Shown: piece by piece, positions 51,348 to 61,392 of the stretch
Layout: the number at the start of each line of letters is the position of its first letter
Numbering within the stretch: the stretch's first letter is position 1
Assembly (NCBI GenBank): GCA_934167755.1
Contig: CAKPLT010000002.1
Coordinates: forward strand, 1-64,000
DNA from: an uncultured Clostridia bacterium
GTDB lineage: Bacteria; Bacillota; Clostridia; TANB77; CAG-508
Direction of reading: 5' to 3'
DNA length: 64,000 nt
The notes under the pieces: model-generated
Told to the model about the DNA's origin: nothing
Database searches by the model: none
The model's input: only the letters and a program-made list of their open reading frames with translations
Translations under genes and position numbers: made by a program

Positions 51348-52472
51348 TTATTTGTTTTTTGTTCTAAAGTCTCTAATTGGTTTTGTGATTTTCCATGATT
51401 TAGAATTAGCCATTAGATTAAGCTCTTCTTTTAGTTTTTGGTTTTCTTCCATTAATTGATTTATTACTGTTTTATCTTCTTCATTTTTTATTTTATAATG
51501 TTTATCATAAAATTTTCTCATTGTATCAGTTACTTTTACCAATTTTTGCTTGCTTAAATCAATTTTTGTATCAATCTCTTTAAGTGATGTTTCTATAAAG
51601 AATGAATTTGCAAAAAAGTCAAATTGCCCATTTTTTATGATGTCTTTATATGCTTCTTTTTCATTATATTCTACATCTGCTTTTTCATCTGATAAATATG
51701 GTGTATATTCTTCTATAGTTTCTTCATTTGGTAAGTATTCATCTGAAAATATGTAATTAGGTAATTTATAATCTGGCATTGGATAATAATATTTTAAATA
51801 ATTATATCCTGCACTTTTTAAAATTTCAGTTAATTCTTTTTTTCCAAATGTTCTTATTCCTTTTTTGTTTGTATATCCTAATATTCCATCATATTTTTTT
51901 CCTGTATGGTCTTCATTTGCACCAGAAAAATACTTTAGTCCAAATTGGTTTTCTATTGCAATTAATAGTTTTCCATCTTCTTTTAATAAAGATTTTATAT
52001 ATGTTAAAAAATCATAAAATGGATTTTCTGTATTTGTATACAATGGTGCATATTCCAATACTCCTATTAATGTTATATAATCAAATTTCTTATTAAATTT
52101 TATTTCATTAAAATTCCCAAGTATTATTTCTAGATTTTCTTTGTCCTTACATCTATTCATAATTGATGTTGCTCTTTGTTTTGAAAGCTCAACAGCTGTT
52201 ACTTTTTTAGCTTTTTCACAAAGTATTCCGGTAATTGCACCCATTCCAGCTCCAATTTCTAATACTTCTGCATCTTCCTTAAATGGATACCAATTAATAA
52301 TATTTTTTCTTAATGATGTTAAATGATAAAATACTGGCCATCTTACATCATATTCAAAAATTTTGTCGAAATCTTTTTCACTATATTTTTCAGTATATTC
52401 AATAACATCTTTTTCTACATCTCCATCACAATAATTATCTTGTCCAGTATAAAAATCATAATTTACTTTCAT
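51348..52472 (-). CDS. SAM-dependent methyltransferase with coiled-coil tail
   Basis: A 374-residue protein. The methyltransferase domain has VLEIGAGMGAITGILCEKAKKVTAVE, and residues 50-65 (SLRKNIINWYPF) match the paralogue downstream closely. A short coiled coil (about 325-355) and NSKSWKITKPIRDF end it; this tail motif is shared with the 586-residue paralogue. It lacks the middle domain. It follows wzt-like gene by 14 bases, suggesting a role in modifying or capping the exported polymer. Confidence 0.83.
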   Translation of the reverse strand: MKVNYDFYTGQDNYCDGDVEKDVIEYTEKYSEKDFDKIFEYDVRWPVFYHLTSLRKNIINWYPFKEDAEVLEIGAGMGAITGILCEKAKKVTAVELSKQRATSIMNRCKDKENLEIILGNFNEIKFNKKFDYITLIGVLEYAPLYTNTENPFYDFLTYIKSLLKEDGKLLIAIENQFGLKYFSGANEDHTGKKYDGILGYTNKKGIRTFGKKELTEILKSAGYNYLKYYYPMPDYKLPNYIFSDEYLPNEETIEEYTPYLSDEKADVEYNEKEAYKDIIKNGQFDFFANSFFIETSLKEIDTKIDLSKQKLVKVTDTMRKFYDKHYKIKNEEDKTVINQLMEENQKLKEELNLMANSKSWKITKPIRDFRTKNK

Positions 52473-52486
52473 AACATTCTCCGTTT

Positions 52487-53809
52487 CTATCTTTCGATAT
52501 GAATTTCTGTTTTTAAGTCTAATAGTCCTAAGCAGTCTCTATGTCCTAATATTTCTAAGAATATCGCATCATATTTTCGATCAAATACTTCTAAATCTCC
52601 ATTTTTAGTGAACTTTGTACATCCAAAAGAAAGAGTATATCTATCAGGATTAAGTGGTACTGCTTGTTGAAATTCTACTGTTGCAATATCGCCTTTTTTG
52701 TATGTTCCAGTTTTTGTTTCATAGACTTTTGTATTTGCTCCTGCAAGTTCTAATCCTTTTATATCTTTTATTGAAAGAGCAAATATTGGCTCTTCAATAT
52801 CTTCATTAAATTTAACTTTCATTTTTATTATATATTCACTCTCATTATTAATTACAGTTTGAATATTATTTTCTAAGTCAAATACACCATAATCTATTAT
52901 TTCTGCTTTTCCATTTCCATATGTTAATAACTTTTCTTTGTTTCCTGAAAAATATTGTTTCCATTCTCCAGTAGTATCATTTTGGACTATTTTACTATTG
53001 TTTTCTTTTTGAATTTTTTCATTTATTTTCTTTTGTTTTTCTTCTTTTTCTGGGTCATTGATATCTTCATCAAGTCCAACAATCATCTTCTTGTATTTTT
53101 CAACTCCTAATTTTACATCTCCATCAAATATCTTTGTTCCTTCAGAAATTATTATTGCTCTATTACAATTTCTAATTACATCATTAACACTATGTGTGAC
53201 AAATAGAATTGTTTTTCCTTGTTTTTTAAATTCTTCGAATTTTTTAAAACATTTTAATTGAAAAGCCATATCACCTACTGACAATACCTCATCTACAATT
53301 AAAATATCTGGATCAACATTTATAGCACATGCAAAAGCTAATCTTGCAAACATACCTGATGAATATGTTTTTACAGGTTGATATAAGTGGTCTCCTATAT
53401 CTGCAAATTCTATAATTTCTGGTTTTTTCTTTTCTATTTCTTCTCTAGAAAGTCCAAATACTTGACCATGTTGATATATGTTTTCTTCACCTGTTAATTC
53501 ATTATTAAATGCAGTACCTAATTCTAGTAAAGAACTTATTTTTCCTTTTTTTTCTATTGTTCCACTTGTTGGAGTTACTACTCCTGTTATTATTTTTAGT
53601 AATGTTGATTTTCCTGCTCCATTTCTTCCAAGTATTCCCAATATATCTCCTCTTTTTAATTCTAAATTTATATTATTTAGTGCTTTAAATGAAGTATGCT
53701 TATTATAAAATGGTAATACAGTTTCAAAAAGTCTATCTTTTTTTCTTGCAAACATCTTATATTCTTTCGTTAGTCCTTCAATTTTTAAAACTGATTCTTT
53801 ATTTTCCAT
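52487..53809 (-). CDS. Polysaccharide ABC transporter ATP-binding protein (Wzt/TagH-like) with C-terminal sugar-binding domain
   Basis: A 440-residue protein. ABC domain (1-245): Walker A GRNGAGKS (61-68), signature YSSGM, Walker B ILIVDEVLSVGD, His-switch FVTHS. A charged linker leads to a Wzt-C-type beta-sandwich (about 295-440, IIDYGVFDLENN, GKLTFG-like YTLSFG), which in E. coli recognises the capped glycan end. The ATG at 53809 follows AAGGAG. Its permease partner is encoded 8.6 kb away at 62397-63191. Confidence 0.92.
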   Translation of the reverse strand: MENKESVLKIEGLTKEYKMFARKKDRLFETVLPFYNKHTSFKALNNINLELKRGDILGILGRNGAGKSTLLKIITGVVTPTSGTIEKKGKISSLLELGTAFNNELTGEENIYQHGQVFGLSREEIEKKKPEIIEFADIGDHLYQPVKTYSSGMFARLAFACAINVDPDILIVDEVLSVGDMAFQLKCFKKFEEFKKQGKTILFVTHSVNDVIRNCNRAIIISEGTKIFDGDVKLGVEKYKKMIVGLDEDINDPEKEEKQKKINEKIQKENNSKIVQNDTTGEWKQYFSGNKEKLLTYGNGKAEIIDYGVFDLENNIQTVINNESEYIIKMKVKFNEDIEEPIFALSIKDIKGLELAGANTKVYETKTGTYKKGDIATVEFQQAVPLNPDRYTLSFGCTKFTKNGDLEVFDRKYDAIFLEILGHRDCLGLLDLKTEIHIER

Positions 53810-53819
53810 ATCGTTCTCC

Positions 53820-54698
53820 TTATAATCTACTAATAGAACCAACTAGTCCTATCATAATAAATATTGCTAATACTGTTGATATTTTTTCTATTTGTTCTTT
53901 ATCTGTTTTTTTATTATCATTGTTTATTACCATAAATAATAATGGTAATATTGGAAACATATATCTAGGTTGATATCCATTTATTGATAGTTTCCCTACC
54001 TTTGTAAATGATATATATAACATTAAACTTCCAGTTAAATATGCTCCAAAAAATGTAGCTAATAATATTGTTTTTTCTTTCAAATTAAACTTAACACTAT
54101 TATCTGATATTGAAACATACAATATAAATGCAACTTGTAATACAAATATGCAAGAAGCCTTTCCAAAAAAGTCAACTTGGCATAAATAAATTAACCAATC
54201 AAAATTTAACAATGAGTCTCTTATATGATTTATAATAATCAATACTGCAGACATTGGGTTTTTTATTAAAAATTCTATTTGTTCTTTTGCATTTGTTCCT
54301 TCACTTCTTGGATCAGATATTGTGTCTGAACCTAGTAAAATTGTTGTTGCTAATATCATACCTACAATTGCTACTATTATTGTTGCGACTAACATTGTTT
54401 TTTTATTTTCCTTTATTATTTTCTTTAGTGGCAATAACAATAATAATAAGCAAATACATATATATGACATTTCTTTTGCAAATAATGATAATATAAATAG
54501 ACCTGTTAATATTATTATTTGCTTTGATTTTATTTTGTCATTATTTTTATATAATCTTAAGCAATATGCAATAAATAAGCCTACAAATCCTACGCATATT
54601 CCATCTATAGAATATGAACCACTAAGAAGTAACAGCATTGGTGTCATATAAACTGTAAAAAACACATTTTTCTTAAATGGTAATAATTCTATTATCAT
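53820..54698 (-). pseudogene. DUF2142 membrane protein, C-terminal fragment after a frameshift
   Basis: A 292-codon frame with about 7 membrane helices. It has no ribosome site at its first ATG, and the frame is open for about 16 codons further upstream, reading GRIFNLIAYTVLII, the expected continuation of the fragment at 54727-55524. The two together make one DUF2142 protein of about 570 residues; a single extra base near 54736-54742 separates them. The C-terminal part contains NGYQPRYMFPILP, a typical DUF2142 loop. Function unknown; linked to surface glycans by context. Confidence 0.8.
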
Positions 54699-54726
54699 AA
54701 TTATTAATACTGTATATGCTATAAGA

Positions 54727-55524
54727 TTAAATATTCGTCCGTATTATATAAATATCTGCAATGCTTCCTTGTAAAAGTATTGCTGTTTTTATTCCTATTG
54801 CAGATGGTAAATATAATATTGGACTGTATGTTGTTGCTTTAAAGTCTATATGAGTATCATTATTTTCATATATTTTATTCTCATATTTTTTTTCAAAAAA
54901 TTGCATTGAATCTTGCAGTGGACAAACTCTTGGAATCTGCTCTATCGACTCTTCTGTTTTATTGTTATGTTTATAGTCAAAATTTCCTATTGACATGTTA
55001 AAAGCAGACATAAAATGTCTTTTTTCATCTAATGATCCATTAAGTTGGGTTGTACAACAAAATAATATTCCAAGTGTTGCACAGACAATAATCATATTTT
55101 TCTTTAAATCATTTGAAATGTATATTAATAAAACTGTTCCTAATAGTAAATCTAATGTCATTAAAACTAATTTGTATTTTATCATTCCTATCATAATAGC
55201 ATATACAAATGCTACTGCGAAAATTATATACACAATGGCTATTGTTATCAGCTTGTATTTGTTTCTCAGACTACTTACAGCGTCTTTTGTGAATTTTCCT
55301 ATATTTTTAAAATATAAAATTGCATATACTAAATATATCACCATTCTTGCAAATGAAAAATTATATTTTTCAATATTTCCATTTATTATTCCTTTTGAAA
55401 ATTTTGCATTACAAAGTCCAAACTCATAAATTATCATTGCCAATAATAAAATTATTGCTGTTATAATACTTATTATTTTTTCTTTATTTATTGCTTTTTT
55501 ATTATTACTTATTAATTCGTTCAT
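54727..55524 (-). pseudogene. DUF2142 membrane protein, N-terminal fragment
   Basis: A 265-residue fragment with about 6 membrane helices, an outer loop with LDEKRHFMSAFNMSIG and YSPILYLPSAIGIK motifs of DUF2142, and a strong GGAGGAATAG start site. It ends RTNI after a shift out of frame. Removing one base near 54741 restores GRIFNL and joins it to the downstream fragment. A clean promoter sits 32 bases upstream, so transcription is likely intact. Confidence 0.8.
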
Positions 55525-55555
55525 CTATTCCTCCAGTCTGTATTTTTTCTTCTAC

Positions 55556-55584
55556 ATTTTATCTTTTATTGTATGTTTTGTCAA
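55556..55584 (-). promoter_or_regulatory. Promoter of the DUF2142-wzt-methyltransferase unit
   Basis: Minus strand: perfect -35 TTGACA (55579-55584), 17-base spacer, -10 TAAAAT (55556-55561), right after a terminator. Confidence 0.75.
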
Positions 55585-55599
55585 TTGTTATTAAGCAAA

Positions 55600-55640
55600 A
55601 AAGAGGATTTTGCATATTTATTTTAAGCAAAATTCTCTTT
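55600..55640 (-). terminator. Terminator after the GH25 lectin gene
   Basis: Minus strand: AAAGAGAATTTTGC (55627-55640) pairs with GCAAAATCCTCTTT (55600-55613), one mismatch, then a T-run. It begins 7 bases past the stop and separates two transcription units. Confidence 0.85.
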
Positions 55641-55646
55641 CAAAAT

Positions 55647-58166
55647 TTAGTATTTTTTCCAATCCACATAAGATATATTCATATCTACTTTTCCTGTTAT
55701 TCCTGGCAACACTTCTGATGATGTATATTGCCAAATATCATGTTTTCCTTTATATTGATATATTTCGTTTGGTATATATCCATCATTAAGACCATATGAA
55801 GCAACCCAAATAGTATAATCATCTGGTAACTGTGATATATCTATTTTTTCCATCCACCAATATTTACTTGCATATATTCCTGTTTTATATCCTGCATTTT
55901 TTATTGTTTCACAAAATGTTTTACTAATGTCTGTTGCTTCTTTTTTAGTTAACTTTTGTTGTGATGGATCTTCTATATCAAAAAATATAGGTAATTCAAA
56001 ACTTGTTACTCCAATGCTTTGTAAATATTTTAATAAATTTTCTGCTTCTCTTCTTGCTTCATCTACTGTTACAGCATATGAATATATATATGTTCCTACT
56101 GGAATATTATTTTCTTTACATTTTTTATAATTTCGTTCAAATGTTGGGTCAATAATAAATCGTCCTCTAGTTTCTGAATAGTATCCTGCTTTTGAAATCA
56201 TAAACTCTATTCGTCCACTATTTATTAATTTATCAAAATCTATTTCTTTTTGAAATCTTGACACATCTATTCCAAAATGTATTGTCTCAAATTTGAATTT
56301 TTGTGATGCTAATCCATGGCCTTGATATACTTGTATATTAGTTCCATTTTCTGTGCGGGCTCCATTGACATCTAAATATAGCCCATTACATTTTGACATT
56401 ATTGTGTAATATTCATTTCCTACATTTTTTATATACCATTTTTGACCGTCTGAGCCATTACTTCTGTATTGTTCTACATTTGTTCCATTTTCTTTTAAAC
56501 TTCCATATACATCTAATAATTTTCCTGAATGCATAGCTTGAATTTCATAATATCCATCTCTTTGATATGTTACTCTGAATCTTTGTTGTAAACCATTATT
56601 TGCTCTCCATATAGCAACATTTGCACAATCATTCATATCACCTTTTAAAACATCTAAATTCATATTTTCATCAAGTGCTGTTTTTATTGCATACACACCA
56701 TCAACTAACATTCCATCTTTATTTTCGTCTACATTTATAAACTTGAATCTTTGAGATTTATAATTTCTGTTTTCTTTCATCTGTATATTTGTTCCATTAG
56801 CATTTATTCCATTATATACATCTAAGCATAAATCGTTACATTTTGATATTATTGAATAATATCCATCTGTTTCTTCTTTTATTATCCATCTTTGGGCACT
56901 TCCTCCATGCCAATCATATTGTTCTACATTTACTCCATCCCAATTTTGACAACCAAAAACATCTAGTACTTTACCTGAATGCATAACTTGAATTTTATAC
57001 TCTCCTTCACCCAAGTATTCAACTTTAAATTGTTGTTTTTGGCTATTTGCTTTTGACCATATTTGAACATTCCCAAGATTCTCTAAACTACCATCTGCAA
57101 CTTCAATATATCTATTTTCATCTATGGCTGTTTGAATATTATAAATTCCATCTTTTATTGGTTGTTTGTTTGATTCTTTTACTTCTACAAATTTAAACAA
57201 CTGTGATGCTTGTCCATGTCCTGCATATACTTGTATATTGGTTCCTTCTGCCGATGACCCTCCATATACATCTAGATATAGATTATTACACTTTGAAATT
57301 AATGAATAATATCCATTTTTCATATCTTTTATAATCCACTTTTGTGCATCTCCACTATTTCCAGTGTATTGTTCTACATTTGTTCCACTTTCTTCTCTTC
57401 CTTGATATACATCCAAAAATTTTCCAGATGCAACTATTTCTAATGAATAATATCCATCATTTAAATATTTTACTTTAAATTGTTGTCTTTTCAAATCATA
57501 ATTCTGACCAATTTGGACATTTGCACAATCTATTCCATAATTTCTTTCTACTGTTACTGCTTTATTTAAATTCAAAGCACTTTTTATTATATATGTTCCA
57601 TCTTCTATTGTTTTTTCTGCTTTTTCATCATTAACTTTTATAAATCTAAATAATTGCGATGCCTGTCCATGCCCTGTATAAATTTGAATATTATTTCCTT
57701 CTGTTGCTTGCCCACCATATACATCTAAATATAGGCCATTACATGCTGATATTATTGAAAAGTATCCATTTTTCATATCTTTTATCATCCATCTTTGTGC
57801 ATTTCCGCCGTGCCATGTATATTGTTCTACATTTGTCCCATTTACGCCTTTAGCTTGGTATACATCTAAAAATTTTCCAGATGCAACTACTTCTAATGAA
57901 TAATATCCATCTTTTAAATATTTAATTTTAAATTGTTGCCTTTTATAGTTTTTATTTTTTTCAATTTGTATATTAGCACAATTTGTTCCATAGTTTTTTT
58001 CTACAGATACTACTTTTCCTTGTTCTATAGCACTTTCAATTATATATTTACCATCTTCAAGTCTGTTATTTTCTTGTATATTTTCTTCGTTTTCATTTGT
58101 TGCTATACTATATGGACATATAATTCCAATTATTAGTATTAAAATTATCAATATTTTTCTTTTCAT
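55647..58166 (-). CDS. Secreted GH25 lysozyme with four ricin-type lectin modules
   Basis: An 839-residue secreted peptidoglycan hydrolase. Signal peptide (1-21), four modules of about 150 residues, each with two LDVY-type motifs (for example KFLDVYQ, LYLDVYGG) and QRW/QKW steps, then a GH25 domain (about 640-839): FGIDVSRFQ, IPVGTYIYSYAV, PIFFDIEDPS with the catalytic Asp-Glu, YKTGIYASKYWW and DIWQYTS. It cleaves MurNAc-GlcNAc bonds; the lectins may bind the surface polysaccharide. It starts 12 bases after the M14 gene stop. Confidence 0.92.
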   Translation of the reverse strand: MKRKILIILILIIGIICPYSIATNENEENIQENNRLEDGKYIIESAIEQGKVVSVEKNYGTNCANIQIEKNKNYKRQQFKIKYLKDGYYSLEVVASGKFLDVYQAKGVNGTNVEQYTWHGGNAQRWMIKDMKNGYFSIISACNGLYLDVYGGQATEGNNIQIYTGHGQASQLFRFIKVNDEKAEKTIEDGTYIIKSALNLNKAVTVERNYGIDCANVQIGQNYDLKRQQFKVKYLNDGYYSLEIVASGKFLDVYQGREESGTNVEQYTGNSGDAQKWIIKDMKNGYYSLISKCNNLYLDVYGGSSAEGTNIQVYAGHGQASQLFKFVEVKESNKQPIKDGIYNIQTAIDENRYIEVADGSLENLGNVQIWSKANSQKQQFKVEYLGEGEYKIQVMHSGKVLDVFGCQNWDGVNVEQYDWHGGSAQRWIIKEETDGYYSIISKCNDLCLDVYNGINANGTNIQMKENRNYKSQRFKFINVDENKDGMLVDGVYAIKTALDENMNLDVLKGDMNDCANVAIWRANNGLQQRFRVTYQRDGYYEIQAMHSGKLLDVYGSLKENGTNVEQYRSNGSDGQKWYIKNVGNEYYTIMSKCNGLYLDVNGARTENGTNIQVYQGHGLASQKFKFETIHFGIDVSRFQKEIDFDKLINSGRIEFMISKAGYYSETRGRFIIDPTFERNYKKCKENNIPVGTYIYSYAVTVDEARREAENLLKYLQSIGVTSFELPIFFDIEDPSQQKLTKKEATDISKTFCETIKNAGYKTGIYASKYWWMEKIDISQLPDDYTIWVASYGLNDGYIPNEIYQYKGKHDIWQYTSSEVLPGITGKVDMNISYVDWKKY

Positions 58167-58177
58167 TCTTGCCTCCA

Positions 58178-61100
58178 TCAATATTTTAATATTGTTTCAA
58201 GAATTTCCATTGCTGTCATTTTATCTTCTTTATTGTTTATAAATAGTAATTCTGTGTCATCATTTTCAAATGGTTCACATATTTGTGTTGAATCAAGTTC
58301 AACAAATGGATATTCCGTAATTTTTCCATTTATTTCATCCCTAATGTAACAAATATCTGTTATATCTATAATATATTTTTTTCCATTTGATATCAGTTCA
58401 TCTAGTTTTTCTTCAATATTATTTTCTTTTTCAAAATTTGTTTTAACTAAAAAGCCTCTATTATCTACTGTGAATGCTTTAACATTGCATTCTTTTAAAA
58501 TTTGTTGGAATTTTTCTCTTGAATTCTCTGTTATATACATTCCTTTTTCAATTGAAAAATCTAATATTAAATTGTCTATTTCATTTTCTTCTGGTTTTGC
58601 ATTTTTTAATGCTCCTGCTAATGCTGTTTTATACTGCATTTGAGAATTTACATACTTTTTTCTAGTACTGCGTATTTTATTTCTTGTAGAGTATGTATTT
58701 ATACTTGTTCCATTTTCTCTTAGTACATTCATTGTTGCTTCTATGTATTTATGTTCAAATTGTCTTGAAAGTAATTCTTGGTGACTATATACTGGTGGTA
58801 ATTCTACTAAAGCAGATCTTGCAGTTCTAGTTCCACCCAAAGAATTTCTAGCCCAATTTATTAAATAACCTCTTCCATAAGTACTAATATGTTTTTGCAT
58901 ATTATATTGATTTCGATAATATGAACCTAATCCATTGTCTCCTATTGTTTCATTTAGCCATCCATGTAAATCAATTAAAATAGTTTGTCCTGCTGTTGCT
59001 TTTTTCTCTAACAAAAAATCTCTTAAAGCTCTGGCCTCATATGCTTGAAATCCTTCAGTACCATTGTAATTTCTCGCTTCTTTATATTTTACATATTCCT
59101 GACCATTTATCTGCCAATTTCTGTTCATATCTATTCCTTGTCTATTTGGTGCTGAGCTTATTAGTGTTGTTCTTCCTGGTCCATTATTTGTCCATCCATA
59201 ATTTTGTCCATCTGGATTTAGTGTTGGAAATAAATATATTTGCCAATTATAAAATATATTTGACTCTGTTGATTCTTGTAAATATGTTTTAAAACATTCA
59301 GCAATATATGTTAATTCTTTTCCATCTTGATTGTAGTCATCTTCAAAACCATGTATAGAATATGTTGCAAATAAAACATTTTCTCCTTTTCCAAATTTAT
59401 AATACTTCAAGTTTGTTCCTCTGTAGTCTCCAATAACAGCTAAGCCAGATCTTCCATATGTTCCTTCTTGATAAAACCTTCTTACTTCATTTGTTATTTT
59501 AAATTTTTGAGCATCATTTTCATTTTTTGTTGTTCCTATTATTCTACTTCCATTTTGTGCAGAATTGTTTTGAGCAGTTAAATACAAACCACTATTTTCG
59601 GAATATATATAATAACATCCGCTTCCTGCTTCTTTTATTTTCCACTCTTGTTGTTGTTCTTTACTTTCGTCATACTGGTATACACTACCATCTTCTCCAA
59701 TAGACAATAATTTTCCTGTTTGTTTTACTTGAATTTTATATCCTTCATTTTCAAAAATAAATAAAAATTTTTGATGTGCTGTATTATTCGCATCCCACAA
59801 AAGTGCTTGTGTGTAATTTTTTGAACTTCCGCCTGCAATATCTATTAATTGATTTTCGATTAATTTCGATTCTAATTCATATTCTCCATTTTCGATTATA
59901 TTTGCTTCTTCAAATACAAATTTTTGTGAATTTCCCCCATGTGGCATATACATTTCCACATTTGTTCCATCTGCAATACCAGCTCCGTATACATCTAATG
60001 CCAAGTCATTACATTTTGCATATAATGTATATGTATTATCTGTATTTTTCTTTATTATCCATTTTTGTGAATCTGCATTAATTGGAATATATTGTTCTAC
60101 ATTTGTGCAATTTCCTTTTCCTCCTGTATAAACATCTAATGCTTTACCAGAATTTATTGATGTAATTTTGTAATAACCACTTTGATCAATTTCTTCAATT
60201 CTAAATTTCTGATTTTGTGTTTTCTTTTTTGTTCCAATCTGTACATTTGCCATATCATAATAACTTGAATTCTGCACCTCTAGCACTTTTGATTCATTAT
60301 AACTAGTTTTTATATAATAAATTCCATCTTCTATGCTTTTAGTTGGTGTTAAGTCTTCTTGTTTATCTATAATAAATTTCTGAGATATGTTTTCTATGTC
60401 TGAATACATTTGTAATAATGTTCCATTTTCTGTGTTTCCACCATACACATCTAATGCTAAATCATTGCATTTTGATATAAATGAATATGTATTATCTTCA
60501 TTTTTTCTTATTATCCATTTTTGATTGTCAGTGTTATACCAATCATATAGTTGCACTTTTGCTCCATTATTCTTAGCAGAGCCATAAATATCTAGCACTC
60601 TCCCAGAGTATATGTGTTTTATTTGATAATATCCATCATCTAAATATGTAATTTGAAATTTCTGAGTTATATTTTTATTGTAATTCCAGATTCCTATAGA
60701 AGATTCATTTGCTAATTGATCACCCAAAACTTGAATTATTCTTTGTTGATTTTTACTCATTTGGATACTATATATTCCATCTTCTATCGTTCTTGTGCCT
60801 TTTGTTTCTTGTAATCTATTAAATATAAATTTTTGTCCACTTGCTCCACCGTTATCTGTATACATTTGAATTATTGTCCCATTTTCAGTAAATCCTCCAT
60901 AGACATCTAAATATAAACCATTACATTTAGAAATAATTGAATATGTTCCATCTATATTCTTTTTTATTTTCCATTTTTGGTTATCTGTGTTGCTCCAGTC
61001 ATATATTTGTACTTTTGCTCCATTGTATTTTGCTGAACCATAAATATCTAAAACTTTTCCAGAATAACAATGTTTTATTTGATAATATCCATCATTTAAA

Positions 61101-61342
61101 TATGTAATTTGAAATTTTTGAGTTATATTTTTGTTATAATTCCATACACTTATTGGTGATTCATTTGACTTTTGATCACCTAATACTTGTACTATTCTTT
61201 GATTATTTGAACTCATTTGTATGCTATATATTCCATTTTCAATTACATTATCTTCTTCATTTGTATTAGCATCACCTTTTATTCCATAAAGTAATATCAT
61301 TACAACAGAAATAATAAATGCAAAAATTATCTTTTTTTTCAT
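58178..61342 (-). CDS. Secreted M14-type peptidase with ricin-type lectin modules
   Basis: A 1054-residue secreted protein. Signal peptide (1-25), about four lectin modules (three clear, with LDIYGS and LDVYGG motifs; the fourth degenerate, to about 630), an M14 zinc peptidase (about 630-890) with FATYSIHGFEDDY (His and Glu ligands), DMNRNW (substrate Arg), DLHGW (His ligand) and ALVELPP (catalytic Glu), and a unique 160-residue C-terminal domain. M14 relatives trim peptidoglycan stem peptides. It pairs with the downstream GH25 gene, so both glycan and peptide bonds may be attacked. Confidence 0.9.
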   Translation of the reverse strand: MKKKIIFAFIISVVMILLYGIKGDANTNEEDNVIENGIYSIQMSSNNQRIVQVLGDQKSNESPISVWNYNKNITQKFQITYLNDGYYQIKHCYSGKVLDIYGSAKYNGAKVQIYDWSNTDNQKWKIKKNIDGTYSIISKCNGLYLDVYGGFTENGTIIQMYTDNGGASGQKFIFNRLQETKGTRTIEDGIYSIQMSKNQQRIIQVLGDQLANESSIGIWNYNKNITQKFQITYLDDGYYQIKHIYSGRVLDIYGSAKNNGAKVQLYDWYNTDNQKWIIRKNEDNTYSFISKCNDLALDVYGGNTENGTLLQMYSDIENISQKFIIDKQEDLTPTKSIEDGIYYIKTSYNESKVLEVQNSSYYDMANVQIGTKKKTQNQKFRIEEIDQSGYYKITSINSGKALDVYTGGKGNCTNVEQYIPINADSQKWIIKKNTDNTYTLYAKCNDLALDVYGAGIADGTNVEMYMPHGGNSQKFVFEEANIIENGEYELESKLIENQLIDIAGGSSKNYTQALLWDANNTAHQKFLFIFENEGYKIQVKQTGKLLSIGEDGSVYQYDESKEQQQEWKIKEAGSGCYYIYSENSGLYLTAQNNSAQNGSRIIGTTKNENDAQKFKITNEVRRFYQEGTYGRSGLAVIGDYRGTNLKYYKFGKGENVLFATYSIHGFEDDYNQDGKELTYIAECFKTYLQESTESNIFYNWQIYLFPTLNPDGQNYGWTNNGPGRTTLISSAPNRQGIDMNRNWQINGQEYVKYKEARNYNGTEGFQAYEARALRDFLLEKKATAGQTILIDLHGWLNETIGDNGLGSYYRNQYNMQKHISTYGRGYLINWARNSLGGTRTARSALVELPPVYSHQELLSRQFEHKYIEATMNVLRENGTSINTYSTRNKIRSTRKKYVNSQMQYKTALAGALKNAKPEENEIDNLILDFSIEKGMYITENSREKFQQILKECNVKAFTVDNRGFLVKTNFEKENNIEEKLDELISNGKKYIIDITDICYIRDEINGKITEYPFVELDSTQICEPFENDDTELLFINNKEDKMTAMEILETILKY

Positions 61343-61392
61343 TTTATCCCTCTTTTTTATTATATTCTCTTCAATTCCTTTTCGTCAACTTG

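Noticed and set aside
55647..61342. Regularly spaced similar blocks, considered as a CRISPR or tandem DNA repeat
   Set aside because: The blocks are coding, differ in sequence and length, and correspond to ricin-type protein modules in two ORFs.
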